Assembly (NCBI RefSeq): GCF_000503215.1
Contig: NZ_AYTD01000004.1
Location: 1-64,000, forward strand
Origin: Pseudomonas canadensis
Lineage (GTDB): Bacteria > Pseudomonadota > Gammaproteobacteria > Pseudomonadales > Pseudomonadaceae
Reading direction: 5' to 3'
DNA: 64,000 nucleotides
Shown one piece after another: positions 27,444 through 36,260 of this stretch (position 1 is the stretch's first letter; every line of letters begins with the position of its first letter). The notes under the pieces are model-generated. The model saw only the letters and a list, made by a program, of their open reading frames with translations, was not told the origin of the DNA and searched no databases. The translations under genes were made by a program, and so were the position numbers.

Positions 27444-28460
27444 TTACTTCAGGTGTTGCTTCAATTCATCCGAGGCCTGGAGCAGTGCCGAACGCACCGC
27501 TGGGACTTGGCTGACCACGTTGAGCAAACCGTAGTCGTGGATCATGCCGTTGTAGCGCACGGCGGTCACCGGCACACCGGCGGCGTCCAGCTTGCGGGCG
27601 TAGGCTTCGCCCTCATCACGCAGCACGTCGGCGCCGGCGGTCTGGATCAGGGCGGGCGGCAGGCCCTTCAACTGATCAATGCTGGCCCGCAGCGGCGAGG
27701 CGTAGATCTCGGCGCGTTGCTTGGCGTCGGTGGTGTAGTTGTCCCAGAACCACTTCATCATGTTGCGGGTGAGGAAGTGACCTTCGGCATATTGGTTGTA
27801 GGAACCGGTGTCGAAGTTGGCGTCGGTCACTGGCCATAACAGCACTTGGAACTTGATGGCCGGGGTGCCCTTGTCCTTGGCCATCAGGCTGACCACCGCT
27901 GCCATATTGCCGCCGACACTGTTGCCCGCGACCGCTAGGCGCTTGCCATCGACGTTAATCTCTTGGCCATGCTCGGCCACCCATTTTGTGGCGCCGTAGG
28001 CCTGGTTGATCGCCACCGGATAATGCGCTTCCGGCGAAGGCGTGTAATTGACGAACACCGCCACCGCCCCCGAACCCACGACCAGGTCCCGCACCAGGCG
28101 TTCATGCGTCGGGTAATCCCCCAGCACCCAGCCGCCGCCGTGGAAGAACATGAACACAGGTAAGGTGCCCTTGACCCCGGCCGGACGCACGATGGTCAGG
28201 TCCAGCGGCTTGCCATCGACCTGGATGGTCTTCTGGCTCACATCTGCGGCTGGCAAGGTCAGCTTCACACCCGCCTGGGCGCCGGTCAGAACAGCACGGG
28301 CGTCCTTGGGCGTCAGTTGTTCCATCGGTTTGCCGGTGCCGGCGTTCAACACATCCAGAAAGGCTTGGGTGTTGTGTTCAACTTCACCTGGCGCCGCAAA
28401 GGCGTGGGTGACGGACAGGGCGAGCAGGGTGCCGGTGAGTGCTTTACCAATTGTGTTCAT
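27444..28460 (-). CDS. Exported alpha/beta hydrolase (HSL/GDXG-type esterase) in operon with ohr
   Basis: A 338-residue esterase with a signal peptide (residues 1-22, ending HAFAAPG). The oxyanion motif HGGGWVLGDYPTH is that of hormone-sensitive-lipase-type enzymes. The nucleophile elbow reads GNSVGG, where GDSAG is usual. Asp in TAGADVLRDEG and His in NGMIHDYG complete the triad. It lies 28 bases after ohr with GGAGAA before its ATG, so it should be cotranscribed and induced by organic peroxides. A role in hydrolysing peroxidised lipid esters is a reasonable guess but not shown by sequence. Confidence 0.85.
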   Translation of the reverse strand: MNTIGKALTGTLLALSVTHAFAAPGEVEHNTQAFLDVLNAGTGKPMEQLTPKDARAVLTGAQAGVKLTLPAADVSQKTIQVDGKPLDLTIVRPAGVKGTLPVFMFFHGGGWVLGDYPTHERLVRDLVVGSGAVAVFVNYTPSPEAHYPVAINQAYGATKWVAEHGQEINVDGKRLAVAGNSVGGNMAAVVSLMAKDKGTPAIKFQVLLWPVTDANFDTGSYNQYAEGHFLTRNMMKWFWDNYTTDAKQRAEIYASPLRASIDQLKGLPPALIQTAGADVLRDEGEAYARKLDAAGVPVTAVRYNGMIHDYGLLNVVSQVPAVRSALLQASDELKQHLK

Positions 28461-28488
28461 TGCGTTCTCCAGGGGCGGCCGAGGTCAT

Positions 28489-28908
28489 TTAGACAGTCAC
28501 GTGCAGGCGTACATCGACGTTGCCACGGGTGGCGTTGGAGTACGGGCAGACTTGGTGAGCGGCGTCGACCAGGCTTTGCGCGTCGTCTTGAGCCAGGCCG
28601 GGCAGGCTGATGTGCAGGTCAATATCCAGGCCGAAACCACCGGGGATCTGGCCGATGCCGACGTGGGCAGTGATCGAGGCGTCATCCGGGATTTTGCGTT
28701 TGGTCTGGCTGGCGACGAATTTCAGAGCGCCGATGAAGCAAGCCGAGTAGCCGGCAGCGAACAGTTGTTCAGGGTTGGTGGCCTGGCCACCGGCACCGCC
28801 CAGTTCTTTGGGGGTGGAGAGCTTGACGTCGAGGATGTTGTCGCTGGAAACAGCACGACCATCACGGCCGCCGGTGGCGGTAGCTACTGCGGTATAGAGC
28901 GTTTGCAT
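28489..28908 (-). CDS. ohr: Organic hydroperoxide resistance protein Ohr
   Basis: A 139-residue thiol peroxidase of the Ohr/OsmC family that reduces organic and fatty-acid hydroperoxides with lipoylated proteins as electron donors. Both active cysteines are present, Cys57 in GYSACFIGA and Cys121 in HQVCPYSNA, with the conserved Arg18 and Glu47 positions in GRDGRAV and NPEQLF. AAGGAAAA precedes the ATG. The promoter region upstream holds two GC-rich palindromic sites that fit OhrR control. The esterase gene follows in the same unit. Confidence 0.96.
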   Translation of the reverse strand: MQTLYTAVATATGGRDGRAVSSDNILDVKLSTPKELGGAGGQATNPEQLFAAGYSACFIGALKFVASQTKRKIPDDASITAHVGIGQIPGGFGLDIDLHISLPGLAQDDAQSLVDAAHQVCPYSNATRGNVDVRLHVTV

Positions 28909-28928
28909 GGTGTTTTCCTTTTTGGTTA

Positions 28929-28999
28929 TTAGCGCTAAATGTTTGCGCGCTAAGTAGTTGGTGAGGCGAATGTATAGCGCTAATGTTTTGCGCGCAAGA
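28929..28999. promoter_or_regulatory. Two palindromic OhrR-type operators in the ohr promoter
   Basis: Two related blocks, TAGCGCTAA-N4/5-TGCGCGC, occur at 28930-28953 and 28975-28996. On the minus strand TATACA near 28970-28975 could serve as the ohr -10 box with TTGCGC upstream, so the distal block would cover the promoter and the proximal block the transcript start. MarR-family OhrR dimers bind such AT-flanked dyads and leave when oxidised. ohrR is the next gene upstream, on the same strand. Confidence 0.6.
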
Positions 29000-29082
29000 T
29001 AAATTTATAGAAATATTCTGAGGCGGGGACGAACGGTCATTTTCTGCGGGCGCTGCGGACGCGACGCCCTTGATGGGAGAGG

Positions 29083-29535
29083 TTAAATGTTGCCTTGCAG
29101 GTTGGCGCGCAAGGCAATCAGGTCGCCCTGCAACTTGCGCAATTGCTCCAGCTCCAGGCCGCTGGCGCCGAGTATGCACTGGGGTATGCCCATGGCCTTG
29201 TCCTGCAGGGCGCGGCCGGCGTCGGTCAATTCCACGACCACCACGCGTTCATCTTCGCGGCTGCGGGTGCGACTGAGCAGGCCTTCAGCTTCCAGGCGCT
29301 TGAGTAGCGGCGTGAGCGAACCCGGATCGGTCAGCAGGCGACTGCTGATTTCGCCGACAGTCAAACCATCCTCTTCCCACAGCACCATCATGGCCAGGTA
29401 CTGCGGGTAGGTCAGGCCGAGTGCTTGCAGCAGTGGCTTATAGACCTTGGTCATCAGCAGCGAGGTGGAGTGCAGGGCGAAGCACAGCTGGTTGTCCAGC
29501 ATCAGGGATTCGCACGGGTCGGGATTTTTGCTCAT
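29083..29535 (-). CDS. ohrR: MarR-family organic peroxide sensor OhrR
   Basis: A 150-residue MarR-type repressor. The peroxide-sensing cysteine is Cys18 in LDNQLCFALHS, the hallmark of OhrR; a second cysteine in GIPQCILGA fits the two-Cys class that forms an intersubunit disulfide. The winged helix includes GLTYPQYLAMMVLWEEDGLT and DPGSLTPLLKRLEAEGL, and the wing SREDERVV. It lies 174 bases upstream of ohr and presumably represses ohr-esterase. GGAGG precedes the ATG. Closely related to the ospR product at 45748 (both share DNQLCF). Confidence 0.95.
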   Translation of the reverse strand: MSKNPDPCESLMLDNQLCFALHSTSLLMTKVYKPLLQALGLTYPQYLAMMVLWEEDGLTVGEISSRLLTDPGSLTPLLKRLEAEGLLSRTRSREDERVVVVELTDAGRALQDKAMGIPQCILGASGLELEQLRKLQGDLIALRANLQGNI

Positions 29536-29615
29536 GGCGGTGCCTCCGGAAAACGTATCTGTGCTGGAATCTAGCGGGCAAATCTTTAATGCGCCAGATA
29601 ATTCTGTCCGAGCGG

Positions 29616-30566
29616 TCAGACCAAGCCACTTTGCAAGGCCAGGTCCCAGGGCGGCACGGGGCTGAAACGGGTTTTGAGGTATTCCAGCAACAAGCGGCTG
29701 CGTGCGTTGGGTTGCTGTTCCAGGCGCAGCGCATAGATCCCGGTGGTTTCCGGGCTAGGCAGGCCATTTTCGCAAAACAGTGGTAGCAATTCGCCGCGCA
29801 CCAGGTATTCACTGGCCAGCCACGTGGGCAGGTGGGCAATGCCCAGTCCGGCCAGGGCGCCGGACAGCAAGGCTTCGGCGTTGTTGGCACTCATGCGGAT
29901 GCGACGTGGACGATAGGTCGCGCGGCGCCCATCCAGCTCGAAGCGCCAGGCGAACGTGGGCGCCAGGCCATCCCAGTCCAGCCCGTCGTGCTCGCTCAGC
30001 TCCCGAGGGTGGTTTGGCGTGCCACGGCTTTTCAGGTAGGCCGGGCTGGCACAGGCGATACGCACGATGCTCGCCAGGGGCGTGGCGATCAGCCGCGTGT
30101 CGACGAGATGCCCGGCACGCAGCACCAGATCAACCTTGCCCAGGTGTGCGCCTTGCATGTCCACAAAGCTGTCGATCAGATGCAGGTGCACGTCCAGCCC
30201 GGGGTACACATTCAGGAAGTCGGCAATCACTGGCGCCAGGTGCCGTCGACCAAATGCTGCCGGCGCATCCACCCGAATCAGGCCCTCCGGGGCATGGCTC
30301 AAAGACACCGCCTCGGCTCGCGCCAACTGCAATTCGCTGACGATCCGCCGCGCCCGCTCGGCAAAGGCCAAACCCGCCGGGGTCGCCACCACCGCGTGGG
30401 TGCTGCGCTGGAACAAGCGGCTGCCCACCGAGCTTTCCAGGCTGTCGATACGCCGCGCCACGGCAGAGGGCGTCAACGGATGACGGCGTGCGGCAGCGGA
30501 AAAACTGCCGGTTTCCAGCACGTCGAGAAACAGGCTCAGTTGATCAGTCAGGGTATTCGGGTTCAT
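29616..30566 (-). CDS. LysR-family transcriptional regulator
   Basis: A 316-residue LysR regulator of the AaeR/CrgA-like group. The winged helix FLDVLETGSFSAAARRHPLTPSAVARRIDSLE is followed by a type 2 substrate-binding domain (RVDAPAAFGRRHLAP, GLDVHLHLIDSFVDM). The start is ATG 30566 (MNPNTLTDQLSLFLD); a longer frame to 30743 is not conserved. It is divergent from the TauE/SafE transporter gene across 109 bases, the usual layout for a LysR protein controlling its neighbour. The inducer is unknown. Confidence 0.88.
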   Translation of the reverse strand: MNPNTLTDQLSLFLDVLETGSFSAAARRHPLTPSAVARRIDSLESSVGSRLFQRSTHAVVATPAGLAFAERARRIVSELQLARAEAVSLSHAPEGLIRVDAPAAFGRRHLAPVIADFLNVYPGLDVHLHLIDSFVDMQGAHLGKVDLVLRAGHLVDTRLIATPLASIVRIACASPAYLKSRGTPNHPRELSEHDGLDWDGLAPTFAWRFELDGRRATYRPRRIRMSANNAEALLSGALAGLGIAHLPTWLASEYLVRGELLPLFCENGLPSPETTGIYALRLEQQPNARSRLLLEYLKTRFSPVPPWDLALQSGLV

Positions 30567-30675
30567 CGAAAGATCGCTTATGCGAGATTGGCACAACCAT
30601 TGTGCGTTGCTGTGCGTTTCCGTGCCAGCGTCGACTGCGTAGCATGCAATTCCTGGGATTGTGGAGTGACAAGCG

Positions 30676-31425
30676 GTGTTGGATTTAGCGATGTACCTGG
30701 TATTGGGCGCTGCCCTCGGCACGGTGGGCGGCCTGTTTGGCATTGGCGGCGGGCTGATCGCGATCCCGGTGCTGGGCGTGTTGTTCGGCCTGGATCAGCA
30801 GTTGGCCCAGGGCACGGCGCTGGTGATGGTGGTGCCTAACGTAATGCTGGCGCTGTGGCGCTACCACCAACGCAACCGTATCGAACTACGCCATGCGCTG
30901 CCGTTGGGCGTCATGGGATTTAGTTTCGCCTGGCTCGGGTCGATCTGGGCGGTAGGCCTGGACGCTGGCGCGATGCGCATTGGTTTTATTGTCTTCCTGA
31001 TGACGCTTTCGGCCTACAACCTGGTGCGCATGTTCACCCGCAATGCGCCACCAACGGCGCAGATGCGTTACTCCTGGCCATGGCTCGGGGTGCTGGGGGC
31101 GGCGTCCGGCTCCATGGGCGGTCTGTTCGGTGTGGGCGGCGCAGTGGTTGCTACGCCCGTGCTGACCAGTGTGTTCGGTACTACTCAAGTGGTTGCCCAA
31201 GGCCTGTCCCTGGCCCTGGCGTTGCCGAGTACCGGCGTGACACTGGTGACCTACGCTTGGCACCAGGAAGTGGATTGGATGATCGGCGTGCCCTTGGCCG
31301 TCGGTGGTCTGCTCAGTATCAGTTGGGGCGTGAAAGTCGCCCATGCCCTGCCAGAGCGCGTACTGCGCGGCCTGTTCTGCGGCTTCTTGGTGGTGTGCGC
31401 GGTGATGCTGACCTTTAAAGTCTGA
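30676..31425 (+). CDS. TauE/SafE family anion permease
   Basis: A 249-residue inner-membrane protein with about eight hydrophobic helices and the internal duplication of the TauE/SafE family: GTVGGLFGIGGGLIAIPVL near residue 15 and GSMGGLFGVGGAVVATPVL near 145. Members export sulfite, sulfoacetate or other small organic anions. The start is GTG 30676, nine bases after GGAG; ATG 30691 is a shorter alternative. Its stop lies inside the end of the convergent LysR gene (11-base overlap). Confidence 0.88.
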   Translation: MLDLAMYLVLGAALGTVGGLFGIGGGLIAIPVLGVLFGLDQQLAQGTALVMVVPNVMLALWRYHQRNRIELRHALPLGVMGFSFAWLGSIWAVGLDAGAMRIGFIVFLMTLSAYNLVRMFTRNAPPTAQMRYSWPWLGVLGAASGSMGGLFGVGGAVVATPVLTSVFGTTQVVAQGLSLALALPSTGVTLVTYAWHQEVDWMIGVPLAVGGLLSISWGVKVAHALPERVLRGLFCGFLVVCAVMLTFKV

Positions 31426-32296
31426 AACCTTCGATGATGTAGTCCGCCAGGCAATCGGTGATGGGCGAATTCATCCGCGTGTTACGCAGCAAATGCAGAT
31501 TCATTGACGGCAATGGCGGGAAACCCTCGTCGCGGCCGAGTATGCGCAGGTCATCGGTCACCAGGCTCTCCATGCTGACCATCACCGCCAGGCCCGCATT
31601 GACCACGGCCTGGATCGCCGACACGTTGGAGCTGTGGTAGGCCAGGCGGTAATCGCGCCCGGCCGCGTCCAGTGCCGAGCGGGCCCACTGGGTGTACAGG
31701 CAGTCGGCGCCGGACATCGCCAGGGGCAGCGAGTCGTGCTCATCGCTGCAGAAGCACGGCGCTGCCGCCCACACCATGCGCTCGGTGCGCAACAGTTCAC
31801 CCATCTCATTGCCAGGCTCGCGGCTGACAACGGTCAGTGCCAAATCCCGGCGCTGCATCAAAACCGTGGACGCCTCGCAGTGCATCTCGATCTGGATCAG
31901 CGGGTACGCCTTGGAAAACTGCTTGAGGATGCCCGGCAGGAACCGCATCACGTAGTCGTCTGGTGTACCGATGCGCACCAATCCCACCATGTGCGGCTCA
32001 CGCAGGGTATTGAACACCTCGCTGTGCAGTTTCAAGATGCGCCGCGCATACCCCAACAACACCTGGCCTTCGGGTGTCAGCCGAACCTGCCGGCCATCGC
32101 GCTCGAACAGCTTGCGCTGCAATACGTCTTCCTCCAGGCGCTTCATCTGCATGCTCACCGCCGACTGGGTGCGGTTTACGAGTTCGCCAGCGCGGGTGAA
32201 ACCGCCTTGGTCGGCGATGGCGACGAAGGTGCGCAGGACTTCAGTGTCGATGCTCGGGAAGCTGGACAATTGATCAATCTCTGAGATGTATTGCAT
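31415..32296 (-). CDS. LysR-family transcriptional regulator
   Basis: A 293-residue LysR regulator. The winged helix is SFPSIDTEVLRTFVAIADQGGFTRAGELVNRTQSAVSMQMKRLEE, at about residues 12-56. The effector domain begins LVRIGTPDDYVMRFLPGIL, similar to regulators of the HexA/LrhA type that govern motility and surface behaviour. I prefer ATG 32296 (MQYISEIDQ); ATG 32305 and a frame to 32335 are alternatives, and none has a good ribosome-binding site. It is divergent from the DUF1127 gene (70-base gap), a candidate target. Confidence 0.87.
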   Translation of the reverse strand: MQYISEIDQLSSFPSIDTEVLRTFVAIADQGGFTRAGELVNRTQSAVSMQMKRLEEDVLQRKLFERDGRQVRLTPEGQVLLGYARRILKLHSEVFNTLREPHMVGLVRIGTPDDYVMRFLPGILKQFSKAYPLIQIEMHCEASTVLMQRRDLALTVVSREPGNEMGELLRTERMVWAAAPCFCSDEHDSLPLAMSGADCLYTQWARSALDAAGRDYRLAYHSSNVSAIQAVVNAGLAVMVSMESLVTDDLRILGRDEGFPPLPSMNLHLLRNTRMNSPITDCLADYIIEGFRL

Positions 32297-32366
32297 AAGA
32301 AACATTCGTTGGATTGATCTTAAGCCCAGGCACACACTTGCGCCATCCCCACTGGAGGGCGAGAAG

Positions 32367-32573
32367 ATGAAAGGTCAAAGAGGTTTTGTGTTGATGGCGA
32401 AACGTCCGTTTGCCGGGCTGGTTCACAAGATTGTCCGGTGGCAGGCGCTGCATGAGGAGCGCCAGATGCTGGCGACCTTGAGTGATGATGCGCTCAAGGA
32501 TATCGGCCTCAGCCGCGGCGATGTCGAGCACGAGCGCCACCTGCATTTCTGGCAGGATCCGCTGCGAAAATGA
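32367..32573 (+). CDS. DUF1127 small protein
   Basis: A 68-residue basic protein with the C-terminal DUF1127 motif, here LATLSDDALKDIGLSRGDVEHE, preceded by a helix WQALHEERQM. Small DUF1127 proteins act in phosphate, arginine or RNA metabolism and in stress responses in other bacteria, often by binding RNA or protein; the role here is unknown. ATG 32367 is eight bases after GGAGG, so the longer frame from 32286 is rejected. It is divergent from a LysR gene. Confidence 0.85.
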   Translation: MKGQRGFVLMAKRPFAGLVHKIVRWQALHEERQMLATLSDDALKDIGLSRGDVEHERHLHFWQDPLRK

Positions 32574-32618
32574 TCGCGGATGCAGTAGGGTAGTCGGCGA
32601 GCCCACACGGAGAGCCCC

Positions 32619-33833
32619 ATGCCCGCCGATCTGTCTTTTTCACTCAAGCAAGCTCGACGCATGGCGCTGGCGGCCCAGGGATTTTCCGGGCGCCAGGCGC
32701 CGGCACTGATCAAGGCTGTGCACCTCAACCGCATGATCGAACGCCTAGGGGTGTTGCAGATCGATTCGGTCAATGCCGTGGTACGTTCCCATTACCTGCC
32801 GCTGTTTTCCCGCTTGGGCAACTACTCCCCGTCGATCCTTGAGCAGGCCGCCTGGAGCCAGGGTCGACGGCGTTCGCTGTTTGAGTATTGGGGGCATGAA
32901 GCCTCTTTGCTGCCGATGGCGTTGTACCCGTTGATGCGCTGGCGTATGCAGCGGGCGCAGCAGGGGCAGGGCATCTATTCGCAAATGGCGCGTTTTGGCC
33001 GTGAGCAGCAAGCCACCATTCAGCGGGTGTTGCAGACGGTCGAGCAGCAAGGCGCATTGGGGGCTGGCAGTTTGTCGACCCGTGAGGAGCGCGCCGGTCC
33101 GTGGTGGGATTGGAGCGATGAAAAACATGCACTGGAATGGCTGTTTGCCGCCGGCTTGGTGACGGTCGCCGGCCGACGCGGTTTTGAACGGCTCTACGAC
33201 TTGCCGGAGCGGGTCATCCCCAGCGATATCCTTCAAACCGCTGTGACTGAAGCCCAAGCCCAGCGTGGTTTGTTGCTGCACAGCGCCACCGCGTTGGGCG
33301 TGGGGACTGAAAAAGACCTGCGCGACTACTTCCGCCTCGATCCGGCCGACAGCCGCATTCGTCTTGCCGAACTGGTGGAGGACGGTCAACTGCGGGTTTG
33401 CCAAGTGCAAGGCTGGAAACAGCTGGCTTACTGCCTGCCCGATCCGAAAGTGCCGCGCAAAGTGCCGGCCAGTGCGTTGCTGTCGCCGTTCGATTCGTTG
33501 GTCTGGGAGCGCAGCCGTACTGAGCGACTGTTCGATTTCCGCTACCGCCTCGAGATCTACACCCCACAAGACAAGCGGGTGTACGGCTACTACGTGCTGC
33601 CGTTTCTGCACAACGAGCGGATTGCTGCGCGTGTGGACCTGCGCGCCGAACGCGCCAATGGGCGCCTCGCGGTGCACGCCGTGCATGAGGAGGAACCGGG
33701 ATTGGATGATGAGGGGATGGCGGCGCTGGCGTCGAACCTGTTGCAAATGGCCGACTGGCTTGGACTGGAACAGGTCCAGCTCAATTGCCAGCGGCCAAGT
33801 GCCGACCGGTTGCGGGTGGCAATGTTGTTGTGA
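32619..33833 (+). CDS. YcaQ/AlkX-type interstrand-crosslink DNA glycosylase
   Basis: A 404-residue protein of the winged-helix HTH_42 family (AlkZ/YcaQ). These glycosylases unhook DNA interstrand crosslinks and excise N7-alkylated purines. The catalytic Q-x-D motif of the YcaQ branch is visible as LQIDSVNAV near residue 47. Other family segments: FEYWGHEASLLP, HSATALGVGTEKDLRDYF, LLSPFDSLVWERSRTERLF and YGYYVLPFL. Length is normal. It starts 45 bases after the DUF1127 gene, with CGGAGAG before the ATG. A REPIN follows the stop codon. Confidence 0.88.
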   Translation: MPADLSFSLKQARRMALAAQGFSGRQAPALIKAVHLNRMIERLGVLQIDSVNAVVRSHYLPLFSRLGNYSPSILEQAAWSQGRRRSLFEYWGHEASLLPMALYPLMRWRMQRAQQGQGIYSQMARFGREQQATIQRVLQTVEQQGALGAGSLSTREERAGPWWDWSDEKHALEWLFAAGLVTVAGRRGFERLYDLPERVIPSDILQTAVTEAQAQRGLLLHSATALGVGTEKDLRDYFRLDPADSRIRLAELVEDGQLRVCQVQGWKQLAYCLPDPKVPRKVPASALLSPFDSLVWERSRTERLFDFRYRLEIYTPQDKRVYGYYVLPFLHNERIAARVDLRAERANGRLAVHAVHEEEPGLDDEGMAALASNLLQMADWLGLEQVQLNCQRPSADRLRVAMLL

Positions 33834-33844
33834 GCGGGCTTTTT

Positions 33845-33976
33845 GTGGTGAGCGGGCTTGCCCCGCGCTGGGCTGCGAAGCAGCCCCAGTAAGACCACTA
33901 AATTTCTTCAGATAGAATCACAGTGACTGGTTTGGGGCCGCTGCGCAGCCCAGCGCGGGGCAAGCCCGCTCACCAC
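33845..33976. repeat. REPIN (paired inverted REP palindromes)
   Basis: A 132-base element bounded by GTGGTGAGCGGGCTTGCCCC at the left and its exact complement at the right; the outer 32 bases match perfectly (33845-33876 against 33945-33976). Each arm contains the REP core GCGGGCTTGCCCCGC, itself a palindrome. The centre is AT-richer. This is the classic layout of Pseudomonas REP doublets moved in trans by a RAYT transposase. It sits between the convergent YcaQ and type II DAHP synthase genes and may also act as terminator. Confidence 0.88.
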
Positions 33977-33998
33977 AAGAGGCCCGTTCGCTCAAAGG

Positions 33999-35345
33999 TC
34001 AGCGCTTGACTTGCTTTAGTGTCTCGGCAATCAGAAACGCCAATTCCAGCGACTGATCGGCATTCATCCGAGGATCGCAGTGGGTGTGATACCGATCCGA
34101 CAAGCCATCTTCGGTGATCGGTCGCGCGCCGCCGATGCATTCGGTGACGTTCTGCCCGGTCATCTCGATATGGATCCCGCCGGCATATGTGCCCTCGGCC
34201 TGATGCACCTGGAAGAAATCCTTCACTTCACCCAGGATCTGCGCAAAGTCGCGAGTCTTGTAGCCGCTGCTGGCCTTGATGGTGTTGCCGTGCATCGGGT
34301 CGGAACTCCATAGCACCTGCTTGCCTTCGCGCTGCACGGCACGGATCAAGCCTGGCAAATGATCACCGACCTTGCCCGCACCCATGCGCGCAATGAGGTT
34401 GAGGCGGCCAGGGTCGTTGTCCGGGTTGAGGATGTCGATCAGGCGGATCAGGTCATCCGGGTTCATGCTCGGGCCGACCTTGACCCCGATCGGGTTGTTT
34501 ACTCCGCGCAGGAACTCGACGTGGGCACCGTCCAGTTGGCGGGTGCGGTCGCCGATCCAGAGCATGTGCGCCGAGCAATCGTAGTAATCGTTGGTCAGGC
34601 TGTCGCGGCGCACAAAGGCTTGCTCGTAGTTGAGCAGCAGCGCTTCGTGAGCGGTGAAGAAGCTGGTTTCGCGCAGTTGCGGCGAGCTGTCCATGCCGCA
34701 GGCGCGCATGAAGGCCAGGGTTTCGTCGATACGGTCGGCCAGTTGGCTGTACTTCTCGGCCAGCGCGGAGTTGGCGATGAAATCCAGGTTCCATTTGTGC
34801 ACCTGGTGCAGGTCGGCAAAACCGCCTTGGGCAAAGGCGCGCAGCAGGTTGAGGGTGGCGGTGGACTGGTGGTAGGACTGCAACAGGCGGTCCGGGTCCG
34901 GCACACGGCTTTTTTCGTCGAAACCAATACCGTTGACGATGTCGCCACGGTAGGCGGGCAGGGTGATGCCGTCGATGGTTTCATCGTTGGCCGAGCGCGG
35001 CTTGGCGAACTGGCCCGCCATGCGCCCGACTTTCACCACCGGGCAGCCGGCGGCAAAGGTCATCACGATCGCCATCTGCAGCAGCACCTTGAAGGTGTCG
35101 CGGATCTTCGCCGCAGAGAACTCGGCAAAGCTCTCGGCGCAATCGCCGCCTTGCAGCAGGAACGCACGGCCCTGGGTCACTTCGGCAAACTGACGACGCA
35201 ACTCGCGGGCTTCCCCGGCAAACACCAGTGGCGGATAGCTGGCCAGGTTCTGCTCCACTTGCAACAAGTGCGCAGCGTCCGGGTACTGGGGTTGTTGCTG
35301 GATCGGCAGGGCGCGCCAGCTGTCGGGGCTCCAGGGTTGGCTCAT
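33999..35345 (-). CDS. 3-deoxy-7-phosphoheptulonate synthase, type II
   Basis: A 448-residue type II (AroA-II, plant-like) DAHP synthase, unrelated in sequence to the type I enzyme at 19059. Motifs: [15 protein letters not shown] with the metal cysteine, [44 protein letters not shown]-like [24 protein letters not shown] and [18 protein letters not shown]. Type II enzymes supply shikimate either for general aromatics or for secondary metabolism. No phenazine or other biosynthetic cluster is adjacent here, so a housekeeping role is more likely. ATG 35345 and ATG 35348 are adjacent alternatives. Confidence 0.95.
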   Translation of the reverse strand: MSQPWSPDSWRALPIQQQPQYPDAAHLLQVEQNLASYPPLVFAGEARELRRQFAEVTQGRAFLLQGGDCAESFAEFSAAKIRDTFKVLLQMAIVMTFAAGCPVVKVGRMAGQFAKPRSANDETIDGITLPAYRGDIVNGIGFDEKSRVPDPDRLLQSYHQSTATLNLLRAFAQGGFADLHQVHKWNLDFIANSALAEKYSQLADRIDETLAFMRACGMDSSPQLRETSFFTAHEALLLNYEQAFVRRDSLTNDYYDCSAHMLWIGDRTRQLDGAHVEFLRGVNNPIGVKVGPSMNPDDLIRLIDILNPDNDPGRLNLIARMGAGKVGDHLPGLIRAVQREGKQVLWSSDPMHGNTIKASSGYKTRDFAQILGEVKDFFQVHQAEGTYAGGIHIEMTGQNVTECIGGARPITEDGLSDRYHTHCDPRMNADQSLELAFLIAETLKQVKR

Positions 35346-35469
35346 CATGAACTCGATTGGCTGATTGACGGTGGGGCGCCAATGTTATCAGCAATTAGTG
35401 CGTGACCTGTTGCCGCCGGTTGGCCGACAATCGCGCTTTTGCCGTGCGGTAAACCCTTTAGGAGTAGTG

Positions 35470-36225
35470 ATGACCGAGGAGCGTGTCGAGCGCCTGCTGG
35501 CTGAAGTCCATGATGACTTCGGCATGATCCGTGTGCTCGAAGTGGCCGATTACCGTTTTCTCGAGTTCGGCGATGCCATCGAGCAAAGCTGTGTGTTCAC
35601 TGCTGACCCGAGCTGGCTGGAGTACGACTACACCCGTGCCATGCTGATCGGCGCGTTGTGCCATGAACAGCCGGAAAGCGCGCTGTTCCTCGGCTTGGGG
35701 GCGGGCACGTTGACCCAGGCGTGCCTGAAGTTCCTGCCGTTGGAAGACGTGGAAGCCATCGAGTTGCGCCCCGACGTGCCGCGCCTGGCTATCGAGTACC
35801 TGGGGCTGGACGACGACCCGCGTTTGTACATCCGCATTGGCGATGCCCTGCAATTGCTCGACAGTGCCGAATCGGCCGACCTGATCTTCGTTGACCTCTA
35901 CACCGACGTCGGTCCCGGCGTCGGGCACCTGGCCTGGACCTTCCTGGAAAGCTGCCAGAAAAAACTCAACCCCGGTGGCTGGCTGGTGATCAACCAGTGG
36001 GCCACCGATGATGGCAAGCCTTTGGGCGCCGCGTTGTTACGTGGCTTGTATCACCGGCATTACTGGGAACTGCCGGTGAAGGAGGGCAATGTGATTTTGC
36101 TGGTGCCGTCGGAGCTGGATCAGGCGCTGGACCTGGGGTCGCTGTCCGCTCGCGCTGAAGCCTTGGCACCGCGCCTTGGGTATTCGTTGCAACCGCTGAT
36201 CAAGGCGATTCGGCCGGCGACTTAG
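35470..36225 (+). CDS. Spermidine synthase-like SAM-dependent methyltransferase fold protein
   Basis: A 251-residue protein with a Rossmann-type SAM-binding core: ALFLGLGAGTLTQACLKFLP (motif I), VEAIELRPDVPRLA (acidic residue at the end of strand 2), and ADLIFVDLYTDVGPG (motif at strand 4). It resembles the spermidine-synthase superfamily without clear polyamine site residues, so the reaction is open: methyl or aminopropyl transfer. ATG 35470 follows AGGAG; the longer frame from 35365 is not credible. It is divergent from the type II DAHP synthase gene. Confidence 0.8.
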   Translation: MTEERVERLLAEVHDDFGMIRVLEVADYRFLEFGDAIEQSCVFTADPSWLEYDYTRAMLIGALCHEQPESALFLGLGAGTLTQACLKFLPLEDVEAIELRPDVPRLAIEYLGLDDDPRLYIRIGDALQLLDSAESADLIFVDLYTDVGPGVGHLAWTFLESCQKKLNPGGWLVINQWATDDGKPLGAALLRGLYHRHYWELPVKEGNVILLVPSELDQALDLGSLSARAEALAPRLGYSLQPLIKAIRPAT

Positions 36226-36260
36226 TCGCCTGTCACGACGATGGCGTTGGTACTGCCAAC

